From JABCPH02 sp963524305 (GTDB lineage: Bacteria > Fusobacteriota > Fusobacteriia > Fusobacteriales > Leptotrichiaceae), in the NCBI GenBank assembly GCA_963524305.1, contig CAURGH010000003.1:1-64000 (forward strand): DNA of 64,000 nt, read 5' to 3'. Positions 35,266 through 44,155 of the stretch are shown here, in pieces. A program made the position numbers and the translations under genes. The stretch's first letter is position 1; each line of letters opens with the position of its first letter. The notes beneath the pieces were generated by a model. The model was not told where the DNA came from. It saw only the letters and a program-made list of their open reading frames with translations, and did no database searches.

Positions 35266-36612
35266 ATGTTAGAATCAATTATTTCACAAATTAATGAGGT
35301 TTTTTGGGGAAGTATCTTAATCATTTTATTATTAGGAACAGGATTATTTTATACAATCAGATTAAGATTTATCCAAGTTAGAGAGTTTAAAAAAGGTGTA
35401 CAGCATTTAACTAAAGGGTTTAGTATGAATGGAGAAGAGGCTGGTAAAGATGGAATGTCATCCTTTCAGGCTTTGGCAACAGCAATTGCGGCTCAAGTAG
35501 GAACTGGGAATTTAGCAGGAGCGGCTACAGCAGTAATTTCTGGAGGTCCAGGATCAATATTTTGGATGTGGTTAAGTGCATTTTTTGGAATGGCAACAAT
35601 TTATTCAGAAGCAGTTTTAAGTCAATTATTCAAAAGAAAAGTTGAAGGAGAAGTAACAGGAGGTCCATCTTACTATATCGAAAAATTGTTTAATGGAAAT
35701 AAATTTGCAAAAGGATTGGCAATATTTTTCTCTATTTCGTGTATTTTAGCATTAGGATTTATGGGAAATGCAGTTCAGTCTAACTCAATTGGTGAGGCAT
35801 TTCAAAATTCGTTTAATGTTCCACGTGTAGTAACAGGATTTATAGTAGCAATTTTGGCAGGATTTGTATTTTTCGGTGGAGTAAAAAGAATTGCTTCAGT
35901 TACAGAAAAAATAGTGCCAATCATGGCATTCTTTTACATTGCTATTTCTTTGATTGTAATCGGAATTAATTATATGAATATTTTAAAAGCATTTGAAGCG
36001 ATTTTTGTTAATGCGTTTTCGACTCAAGCGATTTTAGGTGGTTTTTTAGGACAAGGTGTAAAAAAAGCTGTAAGATATGGAGTTGCAAGAGGATTGTTCT
36101 CAAATGAAGCAGGAATGGGGTCAACACCACACGCACATGCCGTAGCAAAAGTAAAAAATCCTGAAGAACAAGGTCATGTTGCAATAGTGACAGTATTTAT
36201 AGATACTTTTGTAATTTTAACATTATCAGCTCTTGTAATTTTGACAACACAAAAAGATTTATCAAACTTTACAGGAATTTCATTGACACAAAAAGCGTTT
36301 GAAGGAGCGTTAGGAAGTTTCGGAGGAGTATTTATTGCAGCTGCATTATTTTTCTTTGCATTTTCGACAATTATTGGTTGGTATTTCTTTGGAGAAGCAA
36401 ATATTAAATATTTATTTGGTAAAAAAGCAATTTTAATTTATAGAATCTTAGTAATGGTATGTATTGTAATTGGTTCAATGCAAAAAGTTAATTTAGTTTG
36501 GGAAATGGCTGATATGTTTAACGGATTTATGGTAATTCCAAATCTAATTGCGTTGTTGTTATTGAGTAATAGAGTTATAAATGTATCAAGAAAATATAAG
36601 ATGTTAGACTAG
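35266..36612 (+). CDS. AGCS-family sodium:alanine/glycine symporter
   Basis: A 448-residue inner-membrane transporter with about ten to eleven hydrophobic segments, the usual size of the alanine or glycine:cation symporter family. The family signature lies at GTGNLAGAATAVISGGPGSIFWMW, with GGPSYYIEK and RGLFSNEAGMGSTPHAHA further on. It takes up alanine or glycine with sodium. The glycine riboswitch upstream argues that glycine is the relevant substrate. It stands about 190 bases after the riboswitch terminator; GAAGGAG precedes the ATG. Confidence 0.95.
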   Translation: MLESIISQINEVFWGSILIILLLGTGLFYTIRLRFIQVREFKKGVQHLTKGFSMNGEEAGKDGMSSFQALATAIAAQVGTGNLAGAATAVISGGPGSIFWMWLSAFFGMATIYSEAVLSQLFKRKVEGEVTGGPSYYIEKLFNGNKFAKGLAIFFSISCILALGFMGNAVQSNSIGEAFQNSFNVPRVVTGFIVAILAGFVFFGGVKRIASVTEKIVPIMAFFYIAISLIVIGINYMNILKAFEAIFVNAFSTQAILGGFLGQGVKKAVRYGVARGLFSNEAGMGSTPHAHAVAKVKNPEEQGHVAIVTVFIDTFVILTLSALVILTTQKDLSNFTGISLTQKAFEGALGSFGGVFIAAALFFFAFSTIIGWYFFGEANIKYLFGKKAILIYRILVMVCIVIGSMQKVNLVWEMADMFNGFMVIPNLIALLLLSNRVINVSRKYKMLD

Positions 36613-36701
36613 AAACTTTAATCTCGATATGTTAAAATAATTAAGCAAAAGATATTTTTGCAATTTAAGTTATATTTATGAGATGAAAAGAGAGTGAAAA
36701 A

Positions 36702-36857
36702 ATGAGAAAAGTAAGATTTTTAATATTAATGATATTATCAGTTCTGAGCTTAAATTCATGCTTGTTAGCCACAGCAGCTGGTGCAGCAGGAGCAGGAGCA
36801 TATTATGGGAATTACTGTGCAAATAATAAATCAGCAACAGTTTGTGGTGGTAGATAA
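36702..36857 (+). CDS. Tiny lipoprotein-like protein
   Basis: A 51-residue frame starting MRKVRFLILMILSVLSLNSC, a signal peptide ending in a plausible lipobox (LNSC) with the lipid-accepting cysteine at residue 20. The mature part is about 30 residues: an Ala/Gly-rich stretch AAGAAGAGAYYGNY and two further cysteines. GAGTG precedes the ATG. It is followed by a strong terminator. It resembles small glycine-alanine-rich envelope lipoproteins; function unknown. Confidence 0.65.
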   Translation: MRKVRFLILMILSVLSLNSCLLATAAGAAGAGAYYGNYCANNKSATVCGGR

Positions 36858-36892
36858 TTAATTGTATATTCTTTAATATCATTAAAAAGAGA

Positions 36893-36931
36893 AAAAAAAC
36901 CCTCGAGAATCAATATTCTCAAGGGTTTTTA
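36893..36931. terminator. Bidirectional intrinsic terminator
   Basis: An A-run followed by CCCTCGAGAAT (36900-36910) pairs with ATTCTCAAGGG (36915-36925) followed by a T-run, with one mismatch in the stem and a four-base loop. It separates the small lipoprotein gene from the converging met operon. Confidence 0.88.
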
Positions 36932-36938
36932 TAATAAT

Positions 36939-37175
36939 TTATCTTCTTGGTTCATGTTTCATATCATGATTTGATTCATGCTTTATGTCACGATTTTTTT
37001 TAGTTATAACTTTTTTTTGAGCTTTAGGCGCTGTTCTTTTCGCAAGTTTTTTATTTTCATGTTTTACGATGTTTCTTTTTGGTCTAGGTGTTTGTTTTCT
37101 AGTAGCTGCAAACGATGTAGCTGAAACTCCTAAAATTCCTAAAGCTAAAATTAATTTTTTCATTGTATTTTTCAT
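36939..37175 (-). CDS. Small exported Lys/Arg/His-rich protein
   Basis: A 78-residue protein with a clear signal peptide, MKKLILALGILGVSATSFA, preceded by four residues. The mature part of about 55 residues is extremely basic, free of hydrophobic segments, and ends in KHESNHDMKHEPRR with several histidines that could bind metal. The start at 37175 comes one base after the metQ stop, so it is likely co-translated with metQ. The composition suggests binding to anionic envelope polymers or metals, but this is inference. Confidence 0.7.
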   Translation of the reverse strand: MKNTMKKLILALGILGVSATSFAATRKQTPRPKRNIVKHENKKLAKRTAPKAQKKVITKKNRDIKHESNHDMKHEPRR

Positions 37176-37176
37176 A

Positions 37177-37953
37177 TTAAAATACTGGATAACCTTCTTT
37201 TGAATATTTTTCTTTTAAGAAATTTCTTACTTTTTCTGAAGTCATTGCTTTTGCTAATGCCTGAATTTTTTTATCATTTTTGTTGTCTTCTCTAGAAGCA
37301 AGAACGACAGCATATCTTCCATTAGTTCCTTCTTCTAGGAAAAGAGCATCTTTTGGAGTAACTCCAATTTTTAACATATGCGAAGGCCAGTTGAATACAA
37401 GGTCAGCTTCTTTGTATGCTTGCACAAGAGAAGGAATAGGTAAAGCTGTAATATTTAAATTTTTAACAGAATTATCAACATCTTTTAAGCTGTATAATCC
37501 ACTTTTTTCTTTAAGTTTAATTAATCCTTGTTTTGCAAGTATTCTTAAAGCTCTATCCTGATTTGTTGGGTCATTTGGCACAACAACTTTTGCACCGCTT
37601 GGAATTTCATTTTTATTTTTGTATTTTTTTGAATAAAAACCAACATAAACATCATAAATTGCAGCAACTTTCACAAGATGAGCATTGTTTTTCTTATTAA
37701 AAATTTCCATAAAAGGAACATGTTGATGGAAATTAGCATCAAAATCCTTATTAGCTAATCCAACATTTGCAGTAACATAATCTGTCAAAAGCGTAATTTT
37801 AGTGTCATAACCTTCTTTCTTCAAATCTTCGGCTGCAATTTTTACGATTTCCTCCATTGGATATCCAGCTGCAGCTACTTTAATAGTTTCTTTTTTTCCA
37901 CAACTCAAGGCTAAAATTGTTAGCCCAACGAATAAAAATAATTTTTTTAACAT
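37177..37953 (-). CDS. metQ: MetQ/NlpA-family substrate-binding lipoprotein
   Basis: A 258-residue binding protein of a methionine-type ABC importer. The signal peptide ends in the lipobox ALSC with Cys18, so the protein is membrane-anchored. The mature part begins with the typical IKVAAAGYPMEEIVKIAAEDLKK and contains LANKDFDANFHQHVPFMEIFN, a hallmark of the NlpA family. The ligand is probably methionine or a related amino acid; exact specificity is not readable. It overlaps metI by one base and is the third gene of metN-metI-metQ. Confidence 0.9.
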   Translation of the reverse strand: MLKKLFLFVGLTILALSCGKKETIKVAAAGYPMEEIVKIAAEDLKKEGYDTKITLLTDYVTANVGLANKDFDANFHQHVPFMEIFNKKNNAHLVKVAAIYDVYVGFYSKKYKNKNEIPSGAKVVVPNDPTNQDRALRILAKQGLIKLKEKSGLYSLKDVDNSVKNLNITALPIPSLVQAYKEADLVFNWPSHMLKIGVTPKDALFLEEGTNGRYAVVLASREDNKNDKKIQALAKAMTSEKVRNFLKEKYSKEGYPVF

Positions 37954-38600
37954 TAGTAATTTCTCCTTCTTTTATCTAATTTTTTTGCAATGTAATTGCC
38001 TAATATTTGAATGGAAAAGACGATTATTATCATAATTGCGACCATTTTGAATACAAGAGAATAATTATACTCGTTGTAACCGTATCTCATCGCATAATCA
38101 CCAATTCCGCCACCTCCAACAACCCCCATAACTGTCGAATATGAAATAAAACTAATAATAGACGATGTTAGTCCAAGAACTAAGCTGCTTCTCGCTTCGA
38201 CAATTAAAAAATGCCAAACTATTTGAAATGATGTAGCTTTCATCGAAAGAGCCACATCAAGAATCCCTTTGTCCACATCATAAAAAGATTGCTCTACAAA
38301 TCTTGCATAAAGTGCAACTGCTACAACACATATTGGAAAGCTCGCAGGAATCAATCCAAAAGCCGTCCCAAAAATCAATCTTGCAACAGGCATTAATACG
38401 ACAACTAATATTAGAAATGGAAAACTCCTCACAACATTAACATAAATATTTGCAGGAATGTAGAACCGCATATTTTCTTTGATGCTCCCTTTATTCGTTA
38501 AAAAAAGCAACGAACCAAGAGGAATTCCCAAAAAAATAGCAAATAAAGTTGGAATTAAAATCATGATAAAAGTATCCTTTAAAGCATTTAAAATTTCCAA
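37953..38600 (-). CDS. metI: Methionine-type ABC transporter permease
   Basis: A 215-residue permease with five hydrophobic segments, as in MetI. The coupling loop (EAA-like) is VALSMKATSFQIVWHFLIVEARSSL, and GGGGIGDYAMRYGYNEYN is a family hallmark. The first common start is TTG at 38600, but the AAGGAGG ribosome site (38618-38624) lies 17 bases upstream, too far for a normal start. In-frame ATT (38606) or ATA (38609) would fit better, so the true initiator may be a rare codon or the spacing unusual. It is flanked by metN and metQ in the same direction. Confidence 0.9.
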   Translation of the reverse strand: MEILNALKDTFIMILIPTLFAIFLGIPLGSLLFLTNKGSIKENMRFYIPANIYVNVVRSFPFLILVVVLMPVARLIFGTAFGLIPASFPICVVAVALYARFVEQSFYDVDKGILDVALSMKATSFQIVWHFLIVEARSSLVLGLTSSIISFISYSTVMGVVGGGGIGDYAMRYGYNEYNYSLVFKMVAIMIIIVFSIQILGNYIAKKLDKRRRNY

Positions 38601-38627
38601 ATTAATTATCTTAAAAACCTCCTTTCG

Positions 38628-39305
38628 TTATTGTCCTAAAATTTCTTTGACAAATTCCAAATAATCATTATTATGTTCAACAATATCATCCTTTGCGACA
38701 TCAAAGGTATCTAAAATTTTTCCTTTCTCAATAACCGAAACACGGTTGCATAACTTTTTAGCAACATCAAGCTCGTGAGTAACTAAAATAATTGTAGTCC
38801 CGTAATCTCGATTAATTTTCAGAAATAATTCAAGAATCTCTTTTTGAATAAACTTATCCAAAGAAGCTGTAACCTCGTCACATAAAAGTAAATTTGGATT
38901 TGTAACCAAAGCTCGAGCAATCGCAACCCGTTGCTTTTCCCCGCCACTTAGTTCCGAAATAAAAAAATCTTTCTTATCAAGAAGCCCAACAAAATCAAGT
39001 GTCTTCTCAATTTCCTTCTTATCAATCTTTTTCCTTTTCAAAATAAGTGGCAAAGCAACATTGTCAAACACATTTTTGTTATACAACAAATTAAATTCTT
39101 GAAAAATGTAAGAACTTTCAGTATTCTCTTCCAAAAAAATCTCCCCAATATCAGCTTTTTCAATCCCTTGAATAATTTTCAACAAAGTTGACTTACCGCT
39201 CCCAGATTTTCCAATTATCCCAAAAATCTCCCCTTTTTCAATGCATAAATCAACTTCTAAATCAAAACTATTCAATCGTTTTTTCAAATTTTTAATATAT
39301 ATCAT
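38628..39305 (-). CDS. metN: Methionine-type ABC transporter ATPase, short form
   Basis: A 225-residue ATPase. Walker A is GIIGKSGSGKSTLLK, the Q-loop YIFQEFNLL, the signature LSGGEKQRVAIARAL and Walker B LLLCDEVTASLD. Ordinary MetN has about 340 residues, with a C-terminal NIL domain that binds methionine and shuts transport; here the protein ends shortly after the H-loop region (VTHELDVAKK), so that domain is missing. The frame ends cleanly with no trace of a lost domain before metI. Assignment as MetN relies on the metI and metQ neighbours. Confidence 0.82.
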   Translation of the reverse strand: MIYIKNLKKRLNSFDLEVDLCIEKGEIFGIIGKSGSGKSTLLKIIQGIEKADIGEIFLEENTESSYIFQEFNLLYNKNVFDNVALPLILKRKKIDKKEIEKTLDFVGLLDKKDFFISELSGGEKQRVAIARALVTNPNLLLCDEVTASLDKFIQKEILELFLKINRDYGTTIILVTHELDVAKKLCNRVSVIEKGKILDTFDVAKDDIVEHNNDYLEFVKEILGQ

Positions 39306-39589
39306 AAAAACTCCCTTTTAAATCTATTTTAGAAGATAGGTATATTATATCATAAAATAGAGTAATTACAAAATTGAAATAGATATAAAATTTAATTTTT
39401 GATGGAAAAAGAAAAAATTAAAAATTGTAATTTGAATTGGAATTTTTCTTAAATAGATTACAACATCTTTGTAAAACTGCAAATGAAAATAAAAAGACAG
39501 AATATATATTTTTCTTAAAATATGTTATAATTATAATGTAAGATGTCTTAACCCTTAGGGAAATTTTAAAAATATTTGGAGAAGTTTTT

Positions 39590-40156
39590 ATGAAGAATAA
39601 GTTTGTGCTATTGGATAGAGATGGCGTGATTAATGTGGAAAAGTCATATTTATATAAAATTGATGAATTTGAGTATGAAACAGGAGTCTTGGAAGGATTA
39701 AAAATATTGAGAGATTTGGGGTATAAATTTGCAATAATAACTAATCAAGCTGGGATTGCAAGAGGTTATTATAGTGAGGATGACTATTTTAAATTACAGA
39801 ACTTTATTGAAAAAGATTTATTAAAAAATGGGATTAAAATAGAAAAAACATATTTTTGTCCGCATCATCCAGATGGAATTGGAAAATACAAGATAAGTTG
39901 CGAATGTCGAAAGCCAAATACTGGGAACTTTTTGAAAGCAATCAAGGAATTTAATATTGATGTGGAAAAATCATATATGATTGGAGATAGAGTGACAGAT
40001 TTGATACCAGCTGATAAATTGGGATTTAAGACAGTTTTGGTGGAAACAGGTTACGGATTAAAAAATATCGAAAAATTGAAGGAAAATAATTTAAAAGCAG
40101 AAATATCCAAAAATATTTTAGATTTTGCAGAAAAATTAAATAATGAACGGAAGTGA
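39590..40156 (+). CDS. GmhB-like D-glycero-D-manno-heptose bisphosphate phosphatase
   Basis: A 188-residue HAD-family phosphatase. The nucleophile motif is LLDRDGVIN, motif II ITNQAGIARGYY, and the C-terminal acidic motif MIGDRVTDLIPA. The zinc-binding element CPHHPDG...CECRKP is specific to GmhB. GmhB removes phosphate from heptose-1,7-bisphosphate on the way to ADP- or GDP-heptose used in LPS core or S-layer glycans. It sits ahead of the polysaccharide locus. I see no other heptose genes in the window, so the pathway assignment is inference. Confidence 0.88.
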   Translation: MKNKFVLLDRDGVINVEKSYLYKIDEFEYETGVLEGLKILRDLGYKFAIITNQAGIARGYYSEDDYFKLQNFIEKDLLKNGIKIEKTYFCPHHPDGIGKYKISCECRKPNTGNFLKAIKEFNIDVEKSYMIGDRVTDLIPADKLGFKTVLVETGYGLKNIEKLKENNLKAEISKNILDFAEKLNNERK

Positions 40157-40359
40157 TGTATTAAGAAAATATATAGTTAATTTCAAAGAAATTTTATTTT
40201 TAATAATATATTTAAAAAAAATATTAACCAAGATAACTCTAAGAAAGTGTGATTATATCTATTTTTTAGAAATATTATTTTTTAAAAAATTTGAATTACA
40301 TATTGTAATAAATATAAGAAAAAGGTATAGAATAATGTGAAAGCATAAAAATCTTAAAT

Positions 40360-40388
40360 TTGAAAAAAGTAATAAAAAGTGGTATAAT
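40360..40388 (+). promoter_or_regulatory. Promoter of the surface-polysaccharide locus
   Basis: TTGAAA at 40360-40365 and a perfect TATAAT at 40383-40388 are 17 bases apart, about 50 bases ahead of the initiating transferase gene. The 280-base stretch from 40157 to 40436 otherwise shows no convincing gene. Confidence 0.75.
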
Positions 40389-40436
40389 TAAAATGGTAAA
40401 TATTAACGTATTAAATTTAATGAAAAGAGAAAATTC

Positions 40437-41732
40437 ATGAAATTAAAGAAGAATATTATGATTAGAATTGTATATTTAGTACTATTGTATGTTCTATATA
40501 CATTTTTATTAAAAAAATTTAACTATACGATAAAATATTTGACAACTTTTTTATTTTTAATATTTATATTTATTCAATTTATATTTGGACAATTAGATTT
40601 TTATGTGGAAAGATTTAGACTAAAAGGTATATTCATTAACTTCATAATAGATTTTATCTTTTTTGGAACATTCTTTGTGTTTTTAAAAAGATTTAATATT
40701 ATTTGGGTATTTAGTGCAGTATTCCTTTTTCAAATATGTTTTAGAGCCATAGCAAGTTTTAAGTATATGAAAAAAAAGAATGTATTGATATTTGGATCTA
40801 ATCACATAAAAAATAATGTTCAGGGGGATTTGATAAGTAATTTGGATTATAACTATGTGGGATATGTATCAAATAATAAAAGTAGGGCTACTAGATATTT
40901 AAAAGGAAATTATGAAGAGTTGGAAAAAGTGGTGAAAGAAAATGAGATAGATATGATAGTTATAGTTAAAGATATGAGAAGTGATAGTTTTAAAAAGTAT
41001 TTGAAACGATTATTTTCTTTAAAAACTAGTGGAATAAAGATTTTGAGTTATGACGAGTTCAATGAAAGTATACAAAAGAAAATAGATGTAAGTAAAATCA
41101 ATGAACAGTGGCTATTAGAATCAAATGGATTTGACATTTTGAATAATCAAAGTCAAAAGAATGCGAAAAGAGCTTTGGACTTAGTAATCGCAATAGGATT
41201 GCTAATATTGGTAAGTCCAATTTGCCTTTTATCAGCAATTATTATAAAAATTGAGTCTAAAGGTCCAATAATTTTTAAACAAACTCGTATCGGTGAAAAT
41301 ATGAAAAAATTTAAAGTTTATAAATTTAGAAGTATGAAATTACACGACATTTCAAAGGCACCTAAATACGCTGGAGAAAATGACGATAGAATAACAAAAT
41401 TTGGTAAATTTATGAGAAAAACTCGAATAGATGAGTTACCACAACTTTTTTGCATTATAAAAGGAACGATGAGCTTTGTAGGACCAAGACCTGAATGGGA
41501 TGTACTAGCAGAAGAATACGAAAAAAAAATTCCATATTATAATTTGCGACATATGATAAAACCTGGACTAACAGGATGGGCACAAGTAATGTATCCTTAT
41601 GGTGAAAATATTGAAGATGCAAAAAGAAAGTTAGAATATGATTTGTATTATTTGAAACATCAAGATTTCATTATGGATGTTTTAGTAATTATGAAGACAG
41701 CTAAAGTTGTGCTGTTTGGAAAAGGAAAATAA
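40437..41732 (+). CDS. Initiating polyprenyl-phosphate sugar-1-phosphate transferase
   Basis: A 431-residue bacterial sugar transferase of the WbaP/CpsE class. The N-terminal 110 residues have four hydrophobic segments, followed by a Rossmann-like soluble domain (about 115-215). The catalytic domain starts with a membrane-entry helix near 240 and contains IFKQTRIGENMKKFKVYKFRSM, RKTRIDELPQLFCI, FVGPRPEWDVL and PGLTGWAQVMYPYG. It moves a sugar-1-phosphate from a nucleotide sugar to undecaprenyl phosphate on the inner face of the membrane, the first step of O-antigen or exopolysaccharide assembly. The sugar may be galactose or glucose (galU is in the locus), which is an inference. Confidence 0.93.
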   Translation: MKLKKNIMIRIVYLVLLYVLYTFLLKKFNYTIKYLTTFLFLIFIFIQFIFGQLDFYVERFRLKGIFINFIIDFIFFGTFFVFLKRFNIIWVFSAVFLFQICFRAIASFKYMKKKNVLIFGSNHIKNNVQGDLISNLDYNYVGYVSNNKSRATRYLKGNYEELEKVVKENEIDMIVIVKDMRSDSFKKYLKRLFSLKTSGIKILSYDEFNESIQKKIDVSKINEQWLLESNGFDILNNQSQKNAKRALDLVIAIGLLILVSPICLLSAIIIKIESKGPIIFKQTRIGENMKKFKVYKFRSMKLHDISKAPKYAGENDDRITKFGKFMRKTRIDELPQLFCIIKGTMSFVGPRPEWDVLAEEYEKKIPYYNLRHMIKPGLTGWAQVMYPYGENIEDAKRKLEYDLYYLKHQDFIMDVLVIMKTAKVVLFGKGK

Positions 41733-41760
41733 ATTAAATATTAATAAATGGAGGAATTTT

Positions 41761-42624
41761 ATGAAAGGAATTATTTTAGCAGGAGGAAGTGGGACAAGAC
41801 TGTATCCTCTAACAAAAGCTATTTCAAAACAGATTATGCCGATATATGATAAACCTATGATTTATTATCCTTTGTCGGTATTAATGTTAGCAAATATAAG
41901 AGAAATATTGATTATTTCTACTCCTAGAGATTTACCAGTGTTTGAGGAATTATTAGGTGATGGAAGTCAATTGGGAATTAAGTTGGAATATAAGGTTCAA
42001 GAATATCCGAATGGACTGGCAGAAGCTTTCATCATTGGTGAAAAATTTATAGGAGATGACAGTGTTTGCTTAATTTTAGGAGATAATGTGTTCTATGGAG
42101 CAGGTTTTTCTGGATTAGTAGAAGAAGCTGCAAAATTAAAAGAAGGAGCAGTAGTATTCGGATATCCTGTAAAAGATCCAAGAGCGTATGGAGTAGTAGA
42201 ATTTGATAAAAACGGGAAGGCAATTTCATTAGAAGAAAAGCCAGAAAATCCTAAATCAAATTATGCAATACCAGGATTGTATTTTTATGATAATACTGTA
42301 GTAAAAAAATCTAAATCAATAGAACCTTCAGCAAGAGGAGAATTAGAAATTACTGCAGTAAATGAGGAATACCTAAAAGAAGGTAAATTGAATGTAAAAC
42401 AACTAGGAAGAGGAGTAGCTTGGCTTGATACAGGAACTCATGAAGCTTTATTGGAAGCAGCAAACTTTGTCCAAACTGTGCAAAATAGACAAGGGTTGTA
42501 TATTGCTTGCCTTGAGGAGATTGCTTATCAGAAGAATTGGATAAGTGAAGCGAAATTGAACAGATTAGCTGAACCAATGATAAAAACAGCGTATGGACAA
42601 TATTTGATTGGTTTAAGAAAGTGA
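41761..42624 (+). CDS. rfbA: Glucose-1-phosphate thymidylyltransferase
   Basis: A 287-residue enzyme (RmlA) that makes dTDP-glucose, the first step to dTDP-L-rhamnose. The nucleotidyl-transfer motif is LAGGSGTRLYPLTKAISKQI, with LILGDNVFYG and the regulatory C-terminal region GVAWLDTGTHEALLEAA. The ATG at 41761 has a GGAGG ribosome site and the usual MKGIILAGG start; a longer reading frame upstream overlaps the previous gene. The other rhamnose genes (rfbD, rfbB, rfbC) lie 14-22 kb downstream. Confidence 0.96.
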   Translation: MKGIILAGGSGTRLYPLTKAISKQIMPIYDKPMIYYPLSVLMLANIREILIISTPRDLPVFEELLGDGSQLGIKLEYKVQEYPNGLAEAFIIGEKFIGDDSVCLILGDNVFYGAGFSGLVEEAAKLKEGAVVFGYPVKDPRAYGVVEFDKNGKAISLEEKPENPKSNYAIPGLYFYDNTVVKKSKSIEPSARGELEITAVNEEYLKEGKLNVKQLGRGVAWLDTGTHEALLEAANFVQTVQNRQGLYIACLEEIAYQKNWISEAKLNRLAEPMIKTAYGQYLIGLRK

Positions 42625-42631
42625 GAATGTA

Positions 42632-43393
42632 ATGGAGTTATTTAAATATAAAGATCTTATAAAAGAATTAGTTATTAGAGATATAAAAGTTAAGTATAAA
42701 AAATCAGTTTTGGGAATATTATGGAGTGTTTTAAATCCACTTTTGATGATGATTGTTCTTTCAATTGTTTTTTCAGAAATTTTTAAATCTTCAACTAAAA
42801 ATTTTCCTTTATATCTTATTACTGGGCAAGTAATTTTCAACTTTTTTTCTGAAGCTACTAATATGTCTATGATGTCAATACTTGGAAATGGTGGTCTTAT
42901 AAAAAAAGTTTATTTGCCTAAGTATATTTTTCCACTTTCAAAAACTTTATTTGGATTAGTGAATTTAATTTTTTCTTTAATTGCGGTATTTATAGTTATT
43001 TTGTTTACAAAACAGCGGATAGGGATATCTAGTTTTTTTATTCCTTTATTATTTATATATGTTACAATATTTAGTTTAGGAATTGGATTTATTCTTTCAA
43101 GCACAGCAGTATTTTTTAGAGATATACTTCATTTGTATAGTATTTTATTAATAGTTTGGAATTATCTTACACCAGTTTTTTATCCTTTGGAAATAGTACC
43201 TAATAAATATAGAAGTTTTATTTTTTTAAATCCTATGACTTATTATGTTGATTATTTTAGAAAAATCTTATTGTATAATGAAATTCCAGATTTAAATTTG
43301 AATCTTATATGTCTTTTTGTTTCAATAATATCCTTTGTAATAGGATTATTAATTTTCAGAAAAAATCAAAATAAATTTATTTTATTTATATAG
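42632..43393 (+). CDS. ABC-2 type polysaccharide export permease (Wzm-like)
   Basis: A 253-residue membrane protein with six hydrophobic segments. The N-terminus LIKELVIRDIKVKYKKSVLGILWSVLNPLLMM is the signature of O-antigen and teichoic-acid permeases. The segment ILHLYSILLIVWNYLTPVFYPLE is another family hallmark. With the ATPase at 43421 it would export an undecaprenyl-linked glycan from cytoplasm to periplasm. It begins seven bases after rfbA. Confidence 0.93.
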   Translation: MELFKYKDLIKELVIRDIKVKYKKSVLGILWSVLNPLLMMIVLSIVFSEIFKSSTKNFPLYLITGQVIFNFFSEATNMSMMSILGNGGLIKKVYLPKYIFPLSKTLFGLVNLIFSLIAVFIVILFTKQRIGISSFFIPLLFIYVTIFSLGIGFILSSTAVFFRDILHLYSILLIVWNYLTPVFYPLEIVPNKYRSFIFLNPMTYYVDYFRKILLYNEIPDLNLNLICLFVSIISFVIGLLIFRKNQNKFILFI

Positions 43394-43420
43394 TACATAC
43401 AATAAAAGCGAGGTATATGA

Positions 43421-44140
43421 ATGATTGAGTTAAAAAATGTCAGTTTAAAATATAATATGAATAAAGAAAAAATATTTTCTTTCAAAGAGTATATTATAAA
43501 ACTTATAAAAAATGAACTGAATTATGAAGAGTTTTGGGCATTAAAAGATATAAATCTAAAAATAGAAAAAGGTGAAGTTGTTGGTTTAGTAGGGTTTAAT
43601 GGAGCGGGAAAAAGTACACTTTTAAAAATTATTTCTCAAATAATAGAACCTACAACAGGAATAGTAAAAGTTAATGGAAGGATATCACCACTTATAGAAT
43701 TGGGTACAGGATTTGATTTTGATTTGACAGCTAGAGAAAACATATATCTTAATGGTTACATATTAGGATATAATAAGAAATTTATTGATAAGAATTTTAC
43801 AGAAATAGTTGAATTTGCAGAACTTAATGAATTTATTGATGTTCCATTAAAAAATTTTTCTTCTGGAATGGTAGCAAGATTAGGATTTTCGATATCTACT
43901 ATTGTAAAGCCTGATATTTTGATAGTAGATGAAATTTTATCAGTTGGTGATTTTAAATTTCAGGAAAAAAGTTTAAATAAAATAAAATCTATGATAAAAG
44001 ATGGAGTAACAGTACTTATGGTTTCTCATTCAATAGATCAGATAGAAAAAATGTGTGATAGGGTAGTTTGGCTTGAAAATGGAAGTATAAAAAAAATAGG
44101 ATTAACAAGTGAAATATGTAAAGAATATAAAAATAGTTAA
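43421..44140 (+). CDS. ABC-type polysaccharide export ATPase (Wzt-like, short form)
   Basis: A 239-residue ATPase. Walker A is GFNGAGKSTLLK, the Q-loop region is followed by TARENIYLNGYILGY, the signature FSSGMVARLGFS and Walker B ILIVDEILSVGD, all as in Wzt and TagH. It lacks the C-terminal carbohydrate-binding domain of E. coli O9a Wzt, so export is unlikely to wait for recognition of a capped chain end. The permease gene is directly upstream. Confidence 0.93.
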   Translation: MIELKNVSLKYNMNKEKIFSFKEYIIKLIKNELNYEEFWALKDINLKIEKGEVVGLVGFNGAGKSTLLKIISQIIEPTTGIVKVNGRISPLIELGTGFDFDLTARENIYLNGYILGYNKKFIDKNFTEIVEFAELNEFIDVPLKNFSSGMVARLGFSISTIVKPDILIVDEILSVGDFKFQEKSLNKIKSMIKDGVTVLMVSHSIDQIEKMCDRVVWLENGSIKKIGLTSEICKEYKNS

Positions 44141-44155
44141 ATTTAGGAGGATTCA

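Noticed and set aside
39306..39589. SAM riboswitch or T-box ahead of the met operon
   Set aside because: The upstream region of metN shows no SAM-I/S-box or T-box signature.
40143..40340. 65-codon plus-strand frame overlapping the end of the GmhB-like gene
   Set aside because: No good ribosome site, composition like AT-rich spacer, no recognisable motif, and it runs toward the promoter at 40360.
41707..41760. Longer N-terminus for rfbA
   Set aside because: It would overlap the previous gene in another frame and contain the GGAGG ribosome site of ATG 41761.
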